Of a stretch of 64,000 bases of DNA, positions 27,128-36,030 are shown piece after piece. The DNA comes from COE1 sp949066965 (GTDB lineage: Bacteria > Bacillota > Clostridia > Lachnospirales > Lachnospiraceae). Location: NCBI GenBank assembly GCA_949066965.1, contig CARTDA010000005.1, positions 1 to 64,000 on the forward strand, read 5' to 3'. Numbering within the stretch: the stretch's first letter is position 1; each line of letters starts with the position of its first letter. Made by a program: the position numbers and the translations under genes. Under the pieces are notes generated by a model. The model made no database searches. It saw only the letters and a list, made by a program, of their open reading frames with translations, and had not been told where the DNA came from.

Positions 27128-28245
27128 AGATATTGATTTTAACCAATTACGCAAATGGGCTATGGCTTTTCAGAAAGGAACTTCTGATGGCTTTCATGGA
27201 GGACGGGCACGAGGTGCTTGTGTCAGTGCCTCCCGATGAAAATGTAGACAAGCTCAGGTCGCTGCAATGCAGGGGCAGGACTGTCAGGATAATAGAGACG
27301 CCGTTTGAGCGCAGGGGAAACAATCCGGTGAAGGATTTCGGGCTTTTCCTGACATACACCGGGATGCTGAAGCGGGACAAGCCGGACGTCGTGCTGACAT
27401 ACACGATAAAGCCAAATCTATATGGCGGGCTTGCATGCCGTATGAAAAAAATTCCGTATCTGTGCAATGTCACGGGACTTGGCACAGCCATCGAAAACGG
27501 AGGGGTACTTAGCAAAATTCTCCTGAAATTCTATGGGGTGTCCATGCGCAGGGCACGGCGTGTATTTTTCCAGAACACGAAAAACAGGGACTTTATGAAA
27601 CGCCACGGTGTGGCTGTGGACAACAGCATGATGCTGCCGGGCTCCGGTGTCAACCTGAAGGAGCATCCGTTCCGGAAATATCCCTCGGAGCGGGAGGGCA
27701 TCAACTTTCTGGCTGTTATCCGCATCATGAAGGACAAGGGCATCGAGGAGTACCTGGAAGCAGCCATCATCATGAGGCACAGGGACAGCCGGCTGCGGTT
27801 CTGGCTTGCGGGAGAGTATGAGGAGGAGACACGCAGCCAGTATGAGCCTGTGATACAGGAACTCGAACAATGCGGGGCAGTCAGGTACCTGGGACATGTC
27901 GACAATGTGGGGGAAGTGATGGCACAGAGCCATGTCATCGTGCACCCGTCCTACCATGAGGGGCTTTCCAATGTGCTGCTCGAGGCGGCAGCATGCGGCA
28001 GGCCGGTACTCGCCAGCAGCATCAACGGATGCATTGAGACCTTCCGCGAGGGGAAAAGCGGTTATTCCTTTGAGAAGGAGAGCGTGGATTCCCTGCTTGA
28101 TGCCATTGAACGGATAGCGCAGCTGCCGGAGGCACAGCGCAGGCATATGGGAGAAAAAGGACGTGCATGGGTAGAAAAGCATTTTGACAGGAATCTTGTG
28201 ATAGAGGCATACCGGAACGAGCTTGCCGGATTACGGAATCAATAA
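27124..28245 (+). CDS. Glycosyltransferase family 4, PglA-like
   Basis: A GT-B protein of 373 residues. The N-terminal half has ILILTNYANGLWLFRKEL and TYTIKPNLYGGLA. The C-terminal half has the GT4 donor site HPSYHEGLSNVLLEAAACG (~279-297) with the E-x7-E pair. It is close to the PglA type that adds HexNAc to lipid-linked bacillosamine, consistent with its place two genes after pglC. Cytoplasmic or membrane-peripheral. Confidence 0.86.
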   Translation: MKILILTNYANGLWLFRKELLMAFMEDGHEVLVSVPPDENVDKLRSLQCRGRTVRIIETPFERRGNNPVKDFGLFLTYTGMLKRDKPDVVLTYTIKPNLYGGLACRMKKIPYLCNVTGLGTAIENGGVLSKILLKFYGVSMRRARRVFFQNTKNRDFMKRHGVAVDNSMMLPGSGVNLKEHPFRKYPSEREGINFLAVIRIMKDKGIEEYLEAAIIMRHRDSRLRFWLAGEYEEETRSQYEPVIQELEQCGAVRYLGHVDNVGEVMAQSHVIVHPSYHEGLSNVLLEAAACGRPVLASSINGCIETFREGKSGYSFEKESVDSLLDAIERIAQLPEAQRRHMGEKGRAWVEKHFDRNLVIEAYRNELAGLRNQ

Positions 28246-28265
28246 AACAGATAGGAGATAAAAAG

Positions 28266-29582
28266 ATGAGTTTATATGAAGACATAGTAAGCGGAAAAGA
28301 GAAGCTGTCGCTTGTCGGGCTGGGGTATGTGGGAATGCCGATAGCTGTCGCTTTTGCAAGGAAAATCAAGGTGGTGGGTTTTGACCTCAATGCAGCCAAG
28401 ATTGACCTGTACAAGTCCGGCATTGACCCCACGAACGAAGTCGGGGACGAGGTCATCAAAAACACTTCGGTTGCGTTTACTGCTGACCCTGCAAGGCTTA
28501 AGGAGGCAAAGTTCCATATTGTGGCGGTTCCGACTCCGGTCAATGACGACCATACGCCGGACCTCTCGCCAGTGGAGGGCGCAAGCCGCATTCTGGGGCA
28601 GAATCTCACGAAGGGTTCCATTGTCGTGTTTGAGTCGACGGTATATCCCGGCGTAACGGAGGACATCTGTGTGCCCATCCTTGAGCAGGAGTCCGGCTTA
28701 AAGTGCGGCGTGGATTTCAAAATCGGGTACTCTCCGGAGCGCATCAATCCGGGCGACAAGGTGCACCGTTTAGAGACCATCACAAAGATTGTGTCCGGTA
28801 TGGACGACGAGACGCTTGATGAGATTGCGCACGTGTATGAGCTTGTCGTTGAGGCGGGCGTGTACCGCGCGGAGTCCATCAAGGTTGCCGAGGCGGCAAA
28901 GGTCATCGAGAACAGCCAGCGGGACATCAACATCGCGTTTATGAACGAGCTTTCCATCATCTTTAACAAGATGGGCATTGACACGAAATCCGTGCTTGCG
29001 GCAGCCGGGACGAAATGGAATTTCCTGAATTTTCAGCCCGGGCTTGTCGGCGGCCACTGTATCGGCGTCGACCCCTATTATCTGACCTACAAGGCGGAAC
29101 AGCTCGGGTATCATTCCCAGATTATCCTTTCCGGCCGCCGCATCAATGACGACATGGGCAAGTATGTCGCGGAAAACCTTGTCAAGAACTTAATCAGGGC
29201 GGACATTCCGGTTAAGAGTGCAAAGGTCGCGATTCTTGGATTTACATTCAAGGAAAACTGTCCCGATACCAGAAATACAAAGATAATCGATATCTATAAT
29301 GAATTGGAGGAGTACGGAATCACGGCTGTCGTGACGGATGACAATGCGGATGCTGACGAGGCAAAACGTCTTTACGGCATTACGTTTACGCCGATGAAGG
29401 ATATCAGGGACTGCGACGCTGTCATCCTTGCAGTTGCGCACGAGTCATACAAGGCATTTGGGATGGCGGATCTGGATGCCCTTTACGCGGATAACAAAAA
29501 GGCGAAGGTTCTGACCGACCTGAAGGGAATATTGGATAAAAAGGCTTATATTGACGCAGGATATATTTATTGGAGACTCTGA
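28266..29582 (+). CDS. tviB: UDP-N-acetyl-hexosamine 6-dehydrogenase (TviB/WbpA type)
   Basis: A nucleotide-sugar dehydrogenase of 438 residues. It has the NAD-binding GLGYVGMPIA near residue 18, the substrate site VGGHCIGVDPYYL with catalytic C265, and the C-terminal UDP-binding domain with LGFTFKENCPDTRN. The TviB/WbpA subfamily oxidises UDP-GlcNAc or UDP-GalNAc to the uronic acid. With the TviC-like epimerase at 30994 this gives UDP-GalNAcA. AGGAGAT lies 8 bp before the ATG. A polytopic gene separates the two enzymes. Confidence 0.9.
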   Translation: MSLYEDIVSGKEKLSLVGLGYVGMPIAVAFARKIKVVGFDLNAAKIDLYKSGIDPTNEVGDEVIKNTSVAFTADPARLKEAKFHIVAVPTPVNDDHTPDLSPVEGASRILGQNLTKGSIVVFESTVYPGVTEDICVPILEQESGLKCGVDFKIGYSPERINPGDKVHRLETITKIVSGMDDETLDEIAHVYELVVEAGVYRAESIKVAEAAKVIENSQRDINIAFMNELSIIFNKMGIDTKSVLAAAGTKWNFLNFQPGLVGGHCIGVDPYYLTYKAEQLGYHSQIILSGRRINDDMGKYVAENLVKNLIRADIPVKSAKVAILGFTFKENCPDTRNTKIIDIYNELEEYGITAVVTDDNADADEAKRLYGITFTPMKDIRDCDAVILAVAHESYKAFGMADLDALYADNKKAKVLTDLKGILDKKAYIDAGYIYWRL

Positions 29583-30997
29583 TGGGAAAAGACAAACGCA
29601 ATCTGATTTTTTTGGGGATATTTGCAGTGTTTTTTGGCGCTCTTTTCCTAATGGGTGAACCAGTGTACACGGGAGACACGTTTCAGTATGAAAACCAGAT
29701 GGTGATGCGGGAGCCGGGCTATGCACTGTTAATCCAGCTGCTGCGGCTGTTTTCGCCGGAAGGGCATTACCGCCTGCTGACTGCACTGCAGTGCGTGACT
29801 GCCATTGCTGCAAATACCGTGGTCATCGCATTTTTCCGCAGGCGGTTTGACTTGAACCTGCCGTTTTCCTTTCTGTTTGCTGCCGTCCTTCTGGCACCGC
29901 ATATTATGACGCCGGTATTTGCCAGCACGCATCTGGTTCTGACAAATGCCCTGATGACGGAGGGAATTCTGTTTTCGCTTTATCCGCTGGCTGTTGTGAG
30001 TCTGTTGGATATGATGTGGTCCGGGAAACCTGTCGGAAAGGAAAGCATGCGAACAATCGGATTGTTTTTCCTGCTGTCGCTGATACGCGGGCAGATGATG
30101 GTGCTTTTTGTTGTGTGGTTTCTGGTAGGCTATGTCATGGCAGTAAAAAATGCGACAGAAAAGACGGACAGGACAAGGAGCGGGCTGGACACGTTTCAGC
30201 TCGCGGAGAATATTGCAAGGCAGGGACTGATGGCGGCAGTGGCAGTTGTCGTCATTGCATTTGTGGCAAGGGCGCTTGTGATTCGCACGTACAATTACTG
30301 TGAACAGGGACTGTTTGTGGATACCGCGTCAGGGAAGGCGATGTCGTTTGCCAATGTACTCTATGTGGCAGAGCGGGAGGATGGCGCGGCGATAGCGGAC
30401 GACGGGCTGCGCGAGCTGTTTTACGAGATGTATGACAGCGCGGATGCGGAGCAGATGAATTACAAGTACGCGCCTGCGGGAATCCTGAACAAGGCGGCAT
30501 ACCATGAAAGGTGCCATGATGAACTGAACTTTACGTATTTTGCGGAACCGGCAAAGCGGTATGTCGGTGAACGGCAGGGAATATACACAGACCGCTATCA
30601 GGAACTGATGATAGCGATTGACGAGATTGCAAAACAGCTGAGTGAACAGCTGATGCCGGAAGTGGCTGTCAGGTATTTTTTGAACTATATCAATGTGGCA
30701 GCGCTTGGCTTTGTCAGGACGGTGGCATATGAAAATCCGTTATTGTCATGGTATGCGCTGTTTGTTTACATGGCAGCCGCGGCATTGACGGTATGGCTGT
30801 GGAGAAAGGGAAGGGGCGGGATGGCGGCTTCCTTTATGGCAGTCGTTCTGCTTACCATTGTGGGAAATGTCTGTGCCACGGCATTGATGATACAGTGCAT
30901 TTCCAGATATATGATATACAACCTGCCGCTGTTTTATATGGCAGGCATGTTGGAGCTTAGAGAATTATTGCGGATCAGGCAGAGAAAGGCAGAGTGA
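29582..30997 (+). CDS. Polytopic membrane protein, paralogue of the 36031 gene
   Basis: A protein of 471 residues with about nine or ten predicted helices. The first outer loop reads YTGDTFQYENQMVMREPGY. The same layout (acidic residue, then a R/Q-rich stretch, then REPGY) is found in the protein at 36031, so the two are paralogues. The fold and context suggest GT-C-like glycosyltransferases, but no family was recognised and catalysis is unproven. ATG 29582 overlaps the upstream stop by one base (TGATG). Confidence 0.65.
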   Translation: MGKDKRNLIFLGIFAVFFGALFLMGEPVYTGDTFQYENQMVMREPGYALLIQLLRLFSPEGHYRLLTALQCVTAIAANTVVIAFFRRRFDLNLPFSFLFAAVLLAPHIMTPVFASTHLVLTNALMTEGILFSLYPLAVVSLLDMMWSGKPVGKESMRTIGLFFLLSLIRGQMMVLFVVWFLVGYVMAVKNATEKTDRTRSGLDTFQLAENIARQGLMAAVAVVVIAFVARALVIRTYNYCEQGLFVDTASGKAMSFANVLYVAEREDGAAIADDGLRELFYEMYDSADAEQMNYKYAPAGILNKAAYHERCHDELNFTYFAEPAKRYVGERQGIYTDRYQELMIAIDEIAKQLSEQLMPEVAVRYFLNYINVAALGFVRTVAYENPLLSWYALFVYMAAAALTVWLWRKGRGGMAASFMAVVLLTIVGNVCATALMIQCISRYMIYNLPLFYMAGMLELRELLRIRQRKAE

Positions 30998-31977
30998 ATG
31001 ATATGGGATATAAATCGTTGGAATTTCCGGAGAAAAGCGTGTTTCTTGTGACAGGTGGGGCTGGTTTTATCGGTTCGAATCTGTGCGAGGCGATTACGGA
31101 TATGGGCTGTCAGGTCAGGTGTCTTGACGACCTGTCCACAGGCAGGGAAGAAAACGTCAAAATGTTCATGGACAGACCGGAGTATACGTTTATCAAGGGT
31201 GACATCAAGGATCTGGACACTTGCATGAAAGCGTGCGAAGGGGTTGATTTCGTGCTGCATCAGGCAGCGTGGGGATCCGTCCCGAGAAGTATCGAGATGC
31301 CACTGTTTTATGAACAGAATAATATTATGGGTACGCTCAACATGATGGAGGCGGCAAGACAGAGCGGGGTGAAGAAATTTGTGTACGCGTCAAGTTCATC
31401 CGTCTATGGCGACCATCCTGTGCTGCCCAAGAAGGAGGGGCAGGAGGGAAATCTTTTGTCTCCTTACGCGCTGACAAAACGCACGAATGAGGAATACGGA
31501 AAGCTGTACAAAAAGCTGTACAACCTTGACACATATGGGATGCGCTACTTCAATGTATTTGGGCGCAGGCAGGATCCGAACGGCGCCTACGCTGCGGTGA
31601 TTCCGAAGTTTATTAAGCAGCTGCTTGACGGGGAGGTTCCGACAATCAACGGGGACGGCAGGCAGTCGAGGGACTTCACCTATATCGATAACGTGATTGA
31701 GGCGAACCTCAAGGCGTGCCTGGCATCAAGTGACGTGGCGGGGCAGGCGTTTAACATTGCGTATGGCGGCAGGGAATACCTGATTGATATTTACTACGAC
31801 CTGTGCAGGGCGCTTGGCAAGAATGTGGAGCCACATTTTGGACCGGACCGCGCAGGGGATATCAAGCATTCCAACGCGGACATTTCCAAGGCAAAGGAGC
31901 TGCTCGGATACGACCCGGCGTTCAACTTTGAGAAGGGCATCGCGCTTGCCATTGACTGGTACAAGGAAAACTTATGA
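30994..31977 (+). CDS. tviC: UDP-N-acetylglucosamine 4-epimerase-like (TviC/WbpP type)
   Basis: An SDR epimerase of 327 residues. It has VTGGAGFIGSNL (~17-28), the HQAAWGSVPRSIEMP block, the SSSSVYGDHPVLPK region and the catalytic YALTKR. This is the pattern of TviC/WbpP, which act on UDP-GlcNAc or UDP-GlcNAcA. Together with the 6-dehydrogenase it should deliver UDP-GalNAcA. The GTG start at 30994 overlaps the upstream stop; an in-frame ATG at 31003 is possible. The stop overlaps the next start (ATGA). Confidence 0.88.
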   Translation: MNDMGYKSLEFPEKSVFLVTGGAGFIGSNLCEAITDMGCQVRCLDDLSTGREENVKMFMDRPEYTFIKGDIKDLDTCMKACEGVDFVLHQAAWGSVPRSIEMPLFYEQNNIMGTLNMMEAARQSGVKKFVYASSSSVYGDHPVLPKKEGQEGNLLSPYALTKRTNEEYGKLYKKLYNLDTYGMRYFNVFGRRQDPNGAYAAVIPKFIKQLLDGEVPTINGDGRQSRDFTYIDNVIEANLKACLASSDVAGQAFNIAYGGREYLIDIYYDLCRALGKNVEPHFGPDRAGDIKHSNADISKAKELLGYDPAFNFEKGIALAIDWYKENL

Positions 31978-32741
31978 AAATTTGTATAAGAATGGATGAT
32001 ATCACACCTGATATGGACTGGGCAAGGTTTATGCGGTTTAAGGCGCTTTGCGATCTGTATCAGGTTAAGCCGCTTATAGGGGTAGTGCCCTCGAACATGG
32101 ATGAAAACCTCCATGTCTGTGCGCCGGAGGATGCGCCTGTAAAAGACTTCTGGGCATATGTCAGGGAGCTGGTAAACGCAGGCTGGTGTGTCGCACAGCA
32201 CGGCGTGACGCATATTTATACGACAAAGAAAATGGGCTGTTTTCCGCTGAACAGGCTTTCGGAATTTGCCGGGACGGGTTATGACAGGCAGTATGAGGCG
32301 CTCAGGACGGGCAGCAGGATTTTGACGGAGCATGGCATCCGGACGGACATCTTTATGGCGCCGGCACATTCGTTTGACCGGGATACCATAAAGGCACTGA
32401 AAAAACTGGGATTTCGCAGGATGACGGACGGATTTGGCGACTGTCCGTACCGGCGGTGGGGCATGATTTTCTATCCCATTTCCTATAAACAGGGGAGTGC
32501 CCTGAAAAGGAAGTCAAAAAAGGGGTGCACGACATTTGTGGTGCATACGAACACCATGAATGACAAGGACTTTGAGCGGTATGGGCAGCTTTTTGCCACG
32601 CACAGGGACAGGCTGGTTTCCTATGCGGAATTTTTGGAAATGGATCCGCAAAAACGCGGCATTTTCGGCAATATAAAAGAGTATATCATGGCATTCACGA
32701 AATATGTCCTTGTCAGTGCCGCTTCACATTATCATAGATGA
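31974..32741 (+). CDS. Polysaccharide deacetylase-like protein (DUF2334 type)
   Basis: A protein of 255 residues. It opens CIRMDDITPDMDW, with the two Asp of the NodB-like metal site, and later has AQHGVTHIY, which supplies the paired histidines. This matches the DUF2334/polysaccharide-deacetylase fold. No signal peptide is present, so it would act on cytoplasmic or lipid-linked sugar substrates. Its 4-bp overlap with the epimerase gene suggests work on the same sugar (inference). Confidence 0.75.
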   Translation: MKICIRMDDITPDMDWARFMRFKALCDLYQVKPLIGVVPSNMDENLHVCAPEDAPVKDFWAYVRELVNAGWCVAQHGVTHIYTTKKMGCFPLNRLSEFAGTGYDRQYEALRTGSRILTEHGIRTDIFMAPAHSFDRDTIKALKKLGFRRMTDGFGDCPYRRWGMIFYPISYKQGSALKRKSKKGCTTFVVHTNTMNDKDFERYGQLFATHRDRLVSYAEFLEMDPQKRGIFGNIKEYIMAFTKYVLVSAASHYHR

Positions 32742-32743
32742 TA

Positions 32744-32788
32744 AGGAATTGTAGAAAAATAAGTGACACATATTTTCCTACAATTCCT
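32744..32788. repeat. 18-bp inverted repeat just before a ribosome site
   Basis: Arms 32744-32761 and 32771-32788 (AGGAATTGTAG... / ...CTACAATTCCT) pair with a single mismatch around the loop AGTGACACA. The structure fills the gap between the deacetylase-like gene and the ribosome site AAGGGG of the next gene, so it could control read-through or translation. There is no T-run. Confidence 0.7.
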
Positions 32789-32803
32789 AAGGGGTATTTG
32801 CGT

Positions 32804-33943
32804 ATGGAAGAACCAATCAGGGTACTGAATGTGCTGGGGACAACGAATCTCGGCGGTGCGGAGAGCAGGGTGATGGAGCTGTACCGGGCGCTGGACAGGG
32901 ACAAGGTGCAGTTTGACTTTATGGTGCACACGGACCAGGAAGGACAGTACAGTGCGGAAATCCGGAGGCTTGGCGGCAGAATATACCACGTCCCGCGATT
33001 CCGTGTTTTTAACATCATGGCATACAAAAAGGCATGGAAAGTTTTTTTTGCGGAACATGGCGGCTATGCGGCAGTGCATGGACATATGACCAGCACGGCG
33101 GCAATGTATCTTCCGATTGCAAAAAGGGCGGGCGTTCCGCTGACGATTGCCCACGCGCGGAGCGCGGGAGTGGACAGGGGAATCAAGGGGCTGGTGACCA
33201 GGATAATCCGCCGTCCGCTCAAATACAGGGCAGATTACTGTTTTACCTGTTCCTCCGAGGCTGCCGATGCAGTTTATGGCAGAAGGTGGGTGGAAAAGGG
33301 GCGCGTGTGGACGATACCAAACGCGATTGACGCAGGGCGGTTTGGGTTTCACCCGGCAGTCCGCTTGGAGGTAAGGGAGGCGCTTGGCATTGCGGATAAA
33401 TTTGTCGTCGGGCATATTGGCCGGTTTGGGTTTATGAAAAACCACCAGTACCTTGTAGCGGTCTTTGCAGAGCTTTGCAAAATGCGTGACGACGCAGTGC
33501 TTGTCCTGATTGGGAAAGGCGAGCTGGAAGAACGTGTCAGGGCACAGGTGAATGGGCTGGGGCTTGCGGATAAGGTGCTGTTCCTTGGCAGTCGCCTGGA
33601 CGTGGAGCGGTATTATCAGGCATTTGATTATTTTGTTTTTCCGTCGACCTTCGAGGGACTGCCCGGGAGTGTCGTGGAAGCGCAGGCAGCAGGGCTTTGC
33701 TGCCTTGTCTCTGACAGGGTGACACGGGAGGTGGCGCTCACGGAGCTTGTCACATATAAAAGCATCGAGGAGCCTGCCGTCAGCTGGGCGGCGGAAATCA
33801 TGCGCAGTGCAAAGAAGGCGCTGGAGCGGCAGGACATGTGTGCGGCGATTGCAGGGAAACATTTTGACGTGCGGCAGCAGGCGGCGGAAATGGAAGCATT
33901 CTATGCCACCGGAAAGAATCCGCCGGGAGCGGTGACGCGATAG
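32804..33943 (+). CDS. Glycosyltransferase family 4
   Basis: A GT-B transferase of 379 residues. It begins RVLNVLGTTNLGGAESRVME, with the G-G-A-E acceptor loop. The C-terminal half has GHIGRF, and a degenerate GT4 donor site at PSTFEGLPGSVVEAQAAG with the E-x7-E spacing. It is of the EpsD/EpsF type found in exopolysaccharide loci. ATG 32804 has AAGGGG 9 bp upstream; the in-frame ATG at 32738 lies before the hairpin and has no ribosome site. Confidence 0.85.
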   Translation: MEEPIRVLNVLGTTNLGGAESRVMELYRALDRDKVQFDFMVHTDQEGQYSAEIRRLGGRIYHVPRFRVFNIMAYKKAWKVFFAEHGGYAAVHGHMTSTAAMYLPIAKRAGVPLTIAHARSAGVDRGIKGLVTRIIRRPLKYRADYCFTCSSEAADAVYGRRWVEKGRVWTIPNAIDAGRFGFHPAVRLEVREALGIADKFVVGHIGRFGFMKNHQYLVAVFAELCKMRDDAVLVLIGKGELEERVRAQVNGLGLADKVLFLGSRLDVERYYQAFDYFVFPSTFEGLPGSVVEAQAAGLCCLVSDRVTREVALTELVTYKSIEEPAVSWAAEIMRSAKKALERQDMCAAIAGKHFDVRQQAAEMEAFYATGKNPPGAVTR

Positions 33944-33977
33944 CGGCACAATCATATAGGGAGAGGTACAAGGGCAC

Positions 33978-34817
33978 ATGATTGATATTTCATACCGGAA
34001 AAAGTTTTTAACAGTGAACCAGATATGGTATCCGAATACGGTTACGGTATCTGCATTACTGGGACAGAAAAGAAAGGCGGACATCCTGTTTGTACACGGT
34101 GCGCCCGCCGGGGAGACAAAGGGCAGCTTTCGCGGATGGCAGGAGTACCATACCTGCATGAATGATATTACGCGCAAGGAGGAGGATATGCTGGCGGCAG
34201 TGAACAAGGCAGTCCGCTACCAGATTCGCAGAAGTGAAAAGGACAATATCGAGATTCGCTTTTACACAAAGGACGACATCCAAAAATCACCGGAGCTGAT
34301 ATCCACCTTTGCGGATATCTATGCGCGCATGTATCAGTCAAAGGGATCGGACACGAGGCTCAACATCACGGCAGTCAAAAAATACCTTGAGGCGGACGCA
34401 ATCCTGTTTTCGGCTGTGTGGCATGAGGGCGAGGTGCTGGTGTTCCACTCCTATATCTGTGATGCGGCGGATGCCAGGCTTCTGCACTCGGCTTCCTGCT
34501 TCCGGGAGGAGAGCGCAGACCAGTCGATGATCGGAAGGGCAAACAAGCGGCTTCACTGGGAGGACATCCTGTATTTCAAGAAAAAGGGTTTTTTGCGCTA
34601 TGACTGGGGCGGTATTTCCGACTTCGAGAATCCCAACGGAATTGACGAGTTCAAGCTAAAGTTCGGCGGGGAAAAGATAACGTATTACAATATACTGGCA
34701 GGAAATACGCTGCTTGGAAAGCTTGCTGTCACGGCGATGAACGGCATGAAACGGCTTTCCATGCCTGCAAAAGGACATGGCGCGGGAGACACAAAAGCTT
34801 CAGGCGGAAAAGAGTGA
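33978..34817 (+). CDS. FemAB/BioF2-like GNAT-fold acyl or aminoacyl transferase
   Basis: A protein of 279 residues. The C-terminal block (YDWGGISDFENPNGIDEFK then LKFGG) is the signature of FemAB-like / Acetyltransf_6 proteins. The middle has the usual long helix rich in charged residues (DMLAAVNKAVRYQIRRSEKD). Related proteins in exopolysaccharide loci add acyl or aminoacyl groups to sugars or lipid-linked precursors. The substrate is unknown. It is flanked by two GT4 genes with short gaps and no promoter. Confidence 0.75.
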   Translation: MIDISYRKKFLTVNQIWYPNTVTVSALLGQKRKADILFVHGAPAGETKGSFRGWQEYHTCMNDITRKEEDMLAAVNKAVRYQIRRSEKDNIEIRFYTKDDIQKSPELISTFADIYARMYQSKGSDTRLNITAVKKYLEADAILFSAVWHEGEVLVFHSYICDAADARLLHSASCFREESADQSMIGRANKRLHWEDILYFKKKGFLRYDWGGISDFENPNGIDEFKLKFGGEKITYYNILAGNTLLGKLAVTAMNGMKRLSMPAKGHGAGDTKASGGKE

Positions 34818-34823
34818 ACGGAT

Positions 34824-36029
34824 TTGGAAAAAAAACGAATTATGCTCATTGTCCCCATGCTGGACCAGGGAGGGCTTGAGCGTGTGTGCGCGGCAACGGC
34901 GCGGCTTTTAAAGGAAGAATATGCGGTGCACCTGGTCGTATTTAATACGGCTGGAATGATTTATGACGTGTCGGGTGTGGAGATGACCGACCTGAACCTG
35001 GGCGCCGTGGACGGCAGATTTGGAAAAGTGCGGAATGTGTTCCGGAGAGTCCGGCGGGTAAGGGCGCTGAAAAAAAGACTGGATATCCAGCTAAGCTACA
35101 GCTTTGGACCGACTGCGAACCTGGTAAATGTGATCTCAAAGCATAAGGATGTGACATGGATAGGGGTCAGGGGTTATGGCGCCTTAAACAGCAAGGCTTC
35201 CATGCGGCTGACCTGCGGTCTGGCGGACAGGGTTGTCAGCTGTACAAGGGTGATGGAGCAGGAGATTGTCAGGCAGTTCCACCCGAAGAAATCGGCGGCG
35301 GTCTATAACCCATGTGACATTGCGGAGATAACAAGACAGTCACAGTGTGACACGGCGGCTGCGTTTGACCGCTTTTTTGCGCGGAAGGGAAAAACGGTTG
35401 TCTCGATGGGGCGCGAACATGATGTCAAAGGATTCTGGCATCTGGTGAAGGCAGTTTCGCTGGTCAGGCAGCAGATGCCGGATGTGAAGCTCATGATTAT
35501 CGGCGCGGGGGACTACAGTGCCTACAAAACGCTCGCGGAGCAGCTGGGGATGGGGGACGACGTCCTGTTTACCGGGGTACAGTCCAATCCGTTTGCACTG
35601 CTGAAAAAGGCGGATGTGTATGCGCTGACTTCCGAGAGCGAGGGATTTCCCAATGCCCTGATTGAAGCCATGGCAGTCGGGCTTCCCTGCGTCAGCGTCA
35701 ACTGTCTCACCGGACCGGCTGAAATCCTGCACGAGGATTATGGGCAGTGCCGGGACGAGAACCGTGTATTCCATGCAGATTATGGTATCCTTACAGGTGT
35801 GTTCCATGGGGACAGGGATATGGACGCGCGCCATATTACGGAGGAGGAGAGAATGTTTGCACAGGAGCTGGAAGGGCTGCTTGCAGATGAAGGCATGTAC
35901 CGGCGCTATCAGGATGCCGCAAGGAAACGTGCGGAAGCATTTGGCATGGAAACCTATCGTTGCCGTATCCGGGACTTGGTTGAGGAGGATGTGAAAGACA
36001 GCGCATTGCATGGACGAGGGAGGAATTAA
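34824..36029 (+). CDS. Glycosyltransferase family 4
   Basis: A GT-B enzyme of 401 residues. VPMLDQGGLERVCAATARLL forms the acceptor-side loop, SMGREHDVKGFWHLVKA follows the linker, and the donor site is SESEGFPNALIEAMAVGLP with the E-x7-E pair. The C-terminal ~40 residues are helical, as is usual. The start is TTG 34824, with only a weak purine-rich site before it. It overlaps the 36010 region by a few codons, but the next start is more likely 36031. Confidence 0.86.
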   Translation: MEKKRIMLIVPMLDQGGLERVCAATARLLKEEYAVHLVVFNTAGMIYDVSGVEMTDLNLGAVDGRFGKVRNVFRRVRRVRALKKRLDIQLSYSFGPTANLVNVISKHKDVTWIGVRGYGALNSKASMRLTCGLADRVVSCTRVMEQEIVRQFHPKKSAAVYNPCDIAEITRQSQCDTAAAFDRFFARKGKTVVSMGREHDVKGFWHLVKAVSLVRQQMPDVKLMIIGAGDYSAYKTLAEQLGMGDDVLFTGVQSNPFALLKKADVYALTSESEGFPNALIEAMAVGLPCVSVNCLTGPAEILHEDYGQCRDENRVFHADYGILTGVFHGDRDMDARHITEEERMFAQELEGLLADEGMYRRYQDAARKRAEAFGMETYRCRIRDLVEEDVKDSALHGRGRN

Positions 36030-36030
36030 G

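Noticed and set aside
32732..34207. A 491-codon open frame on the minus strand
   Set aside because: It lies opposite two well-supported genes (GT4 and FemAB-like), is rich in His, Cys, Pro and Arg as expected of an antisense shadow, and has no ribosome site.
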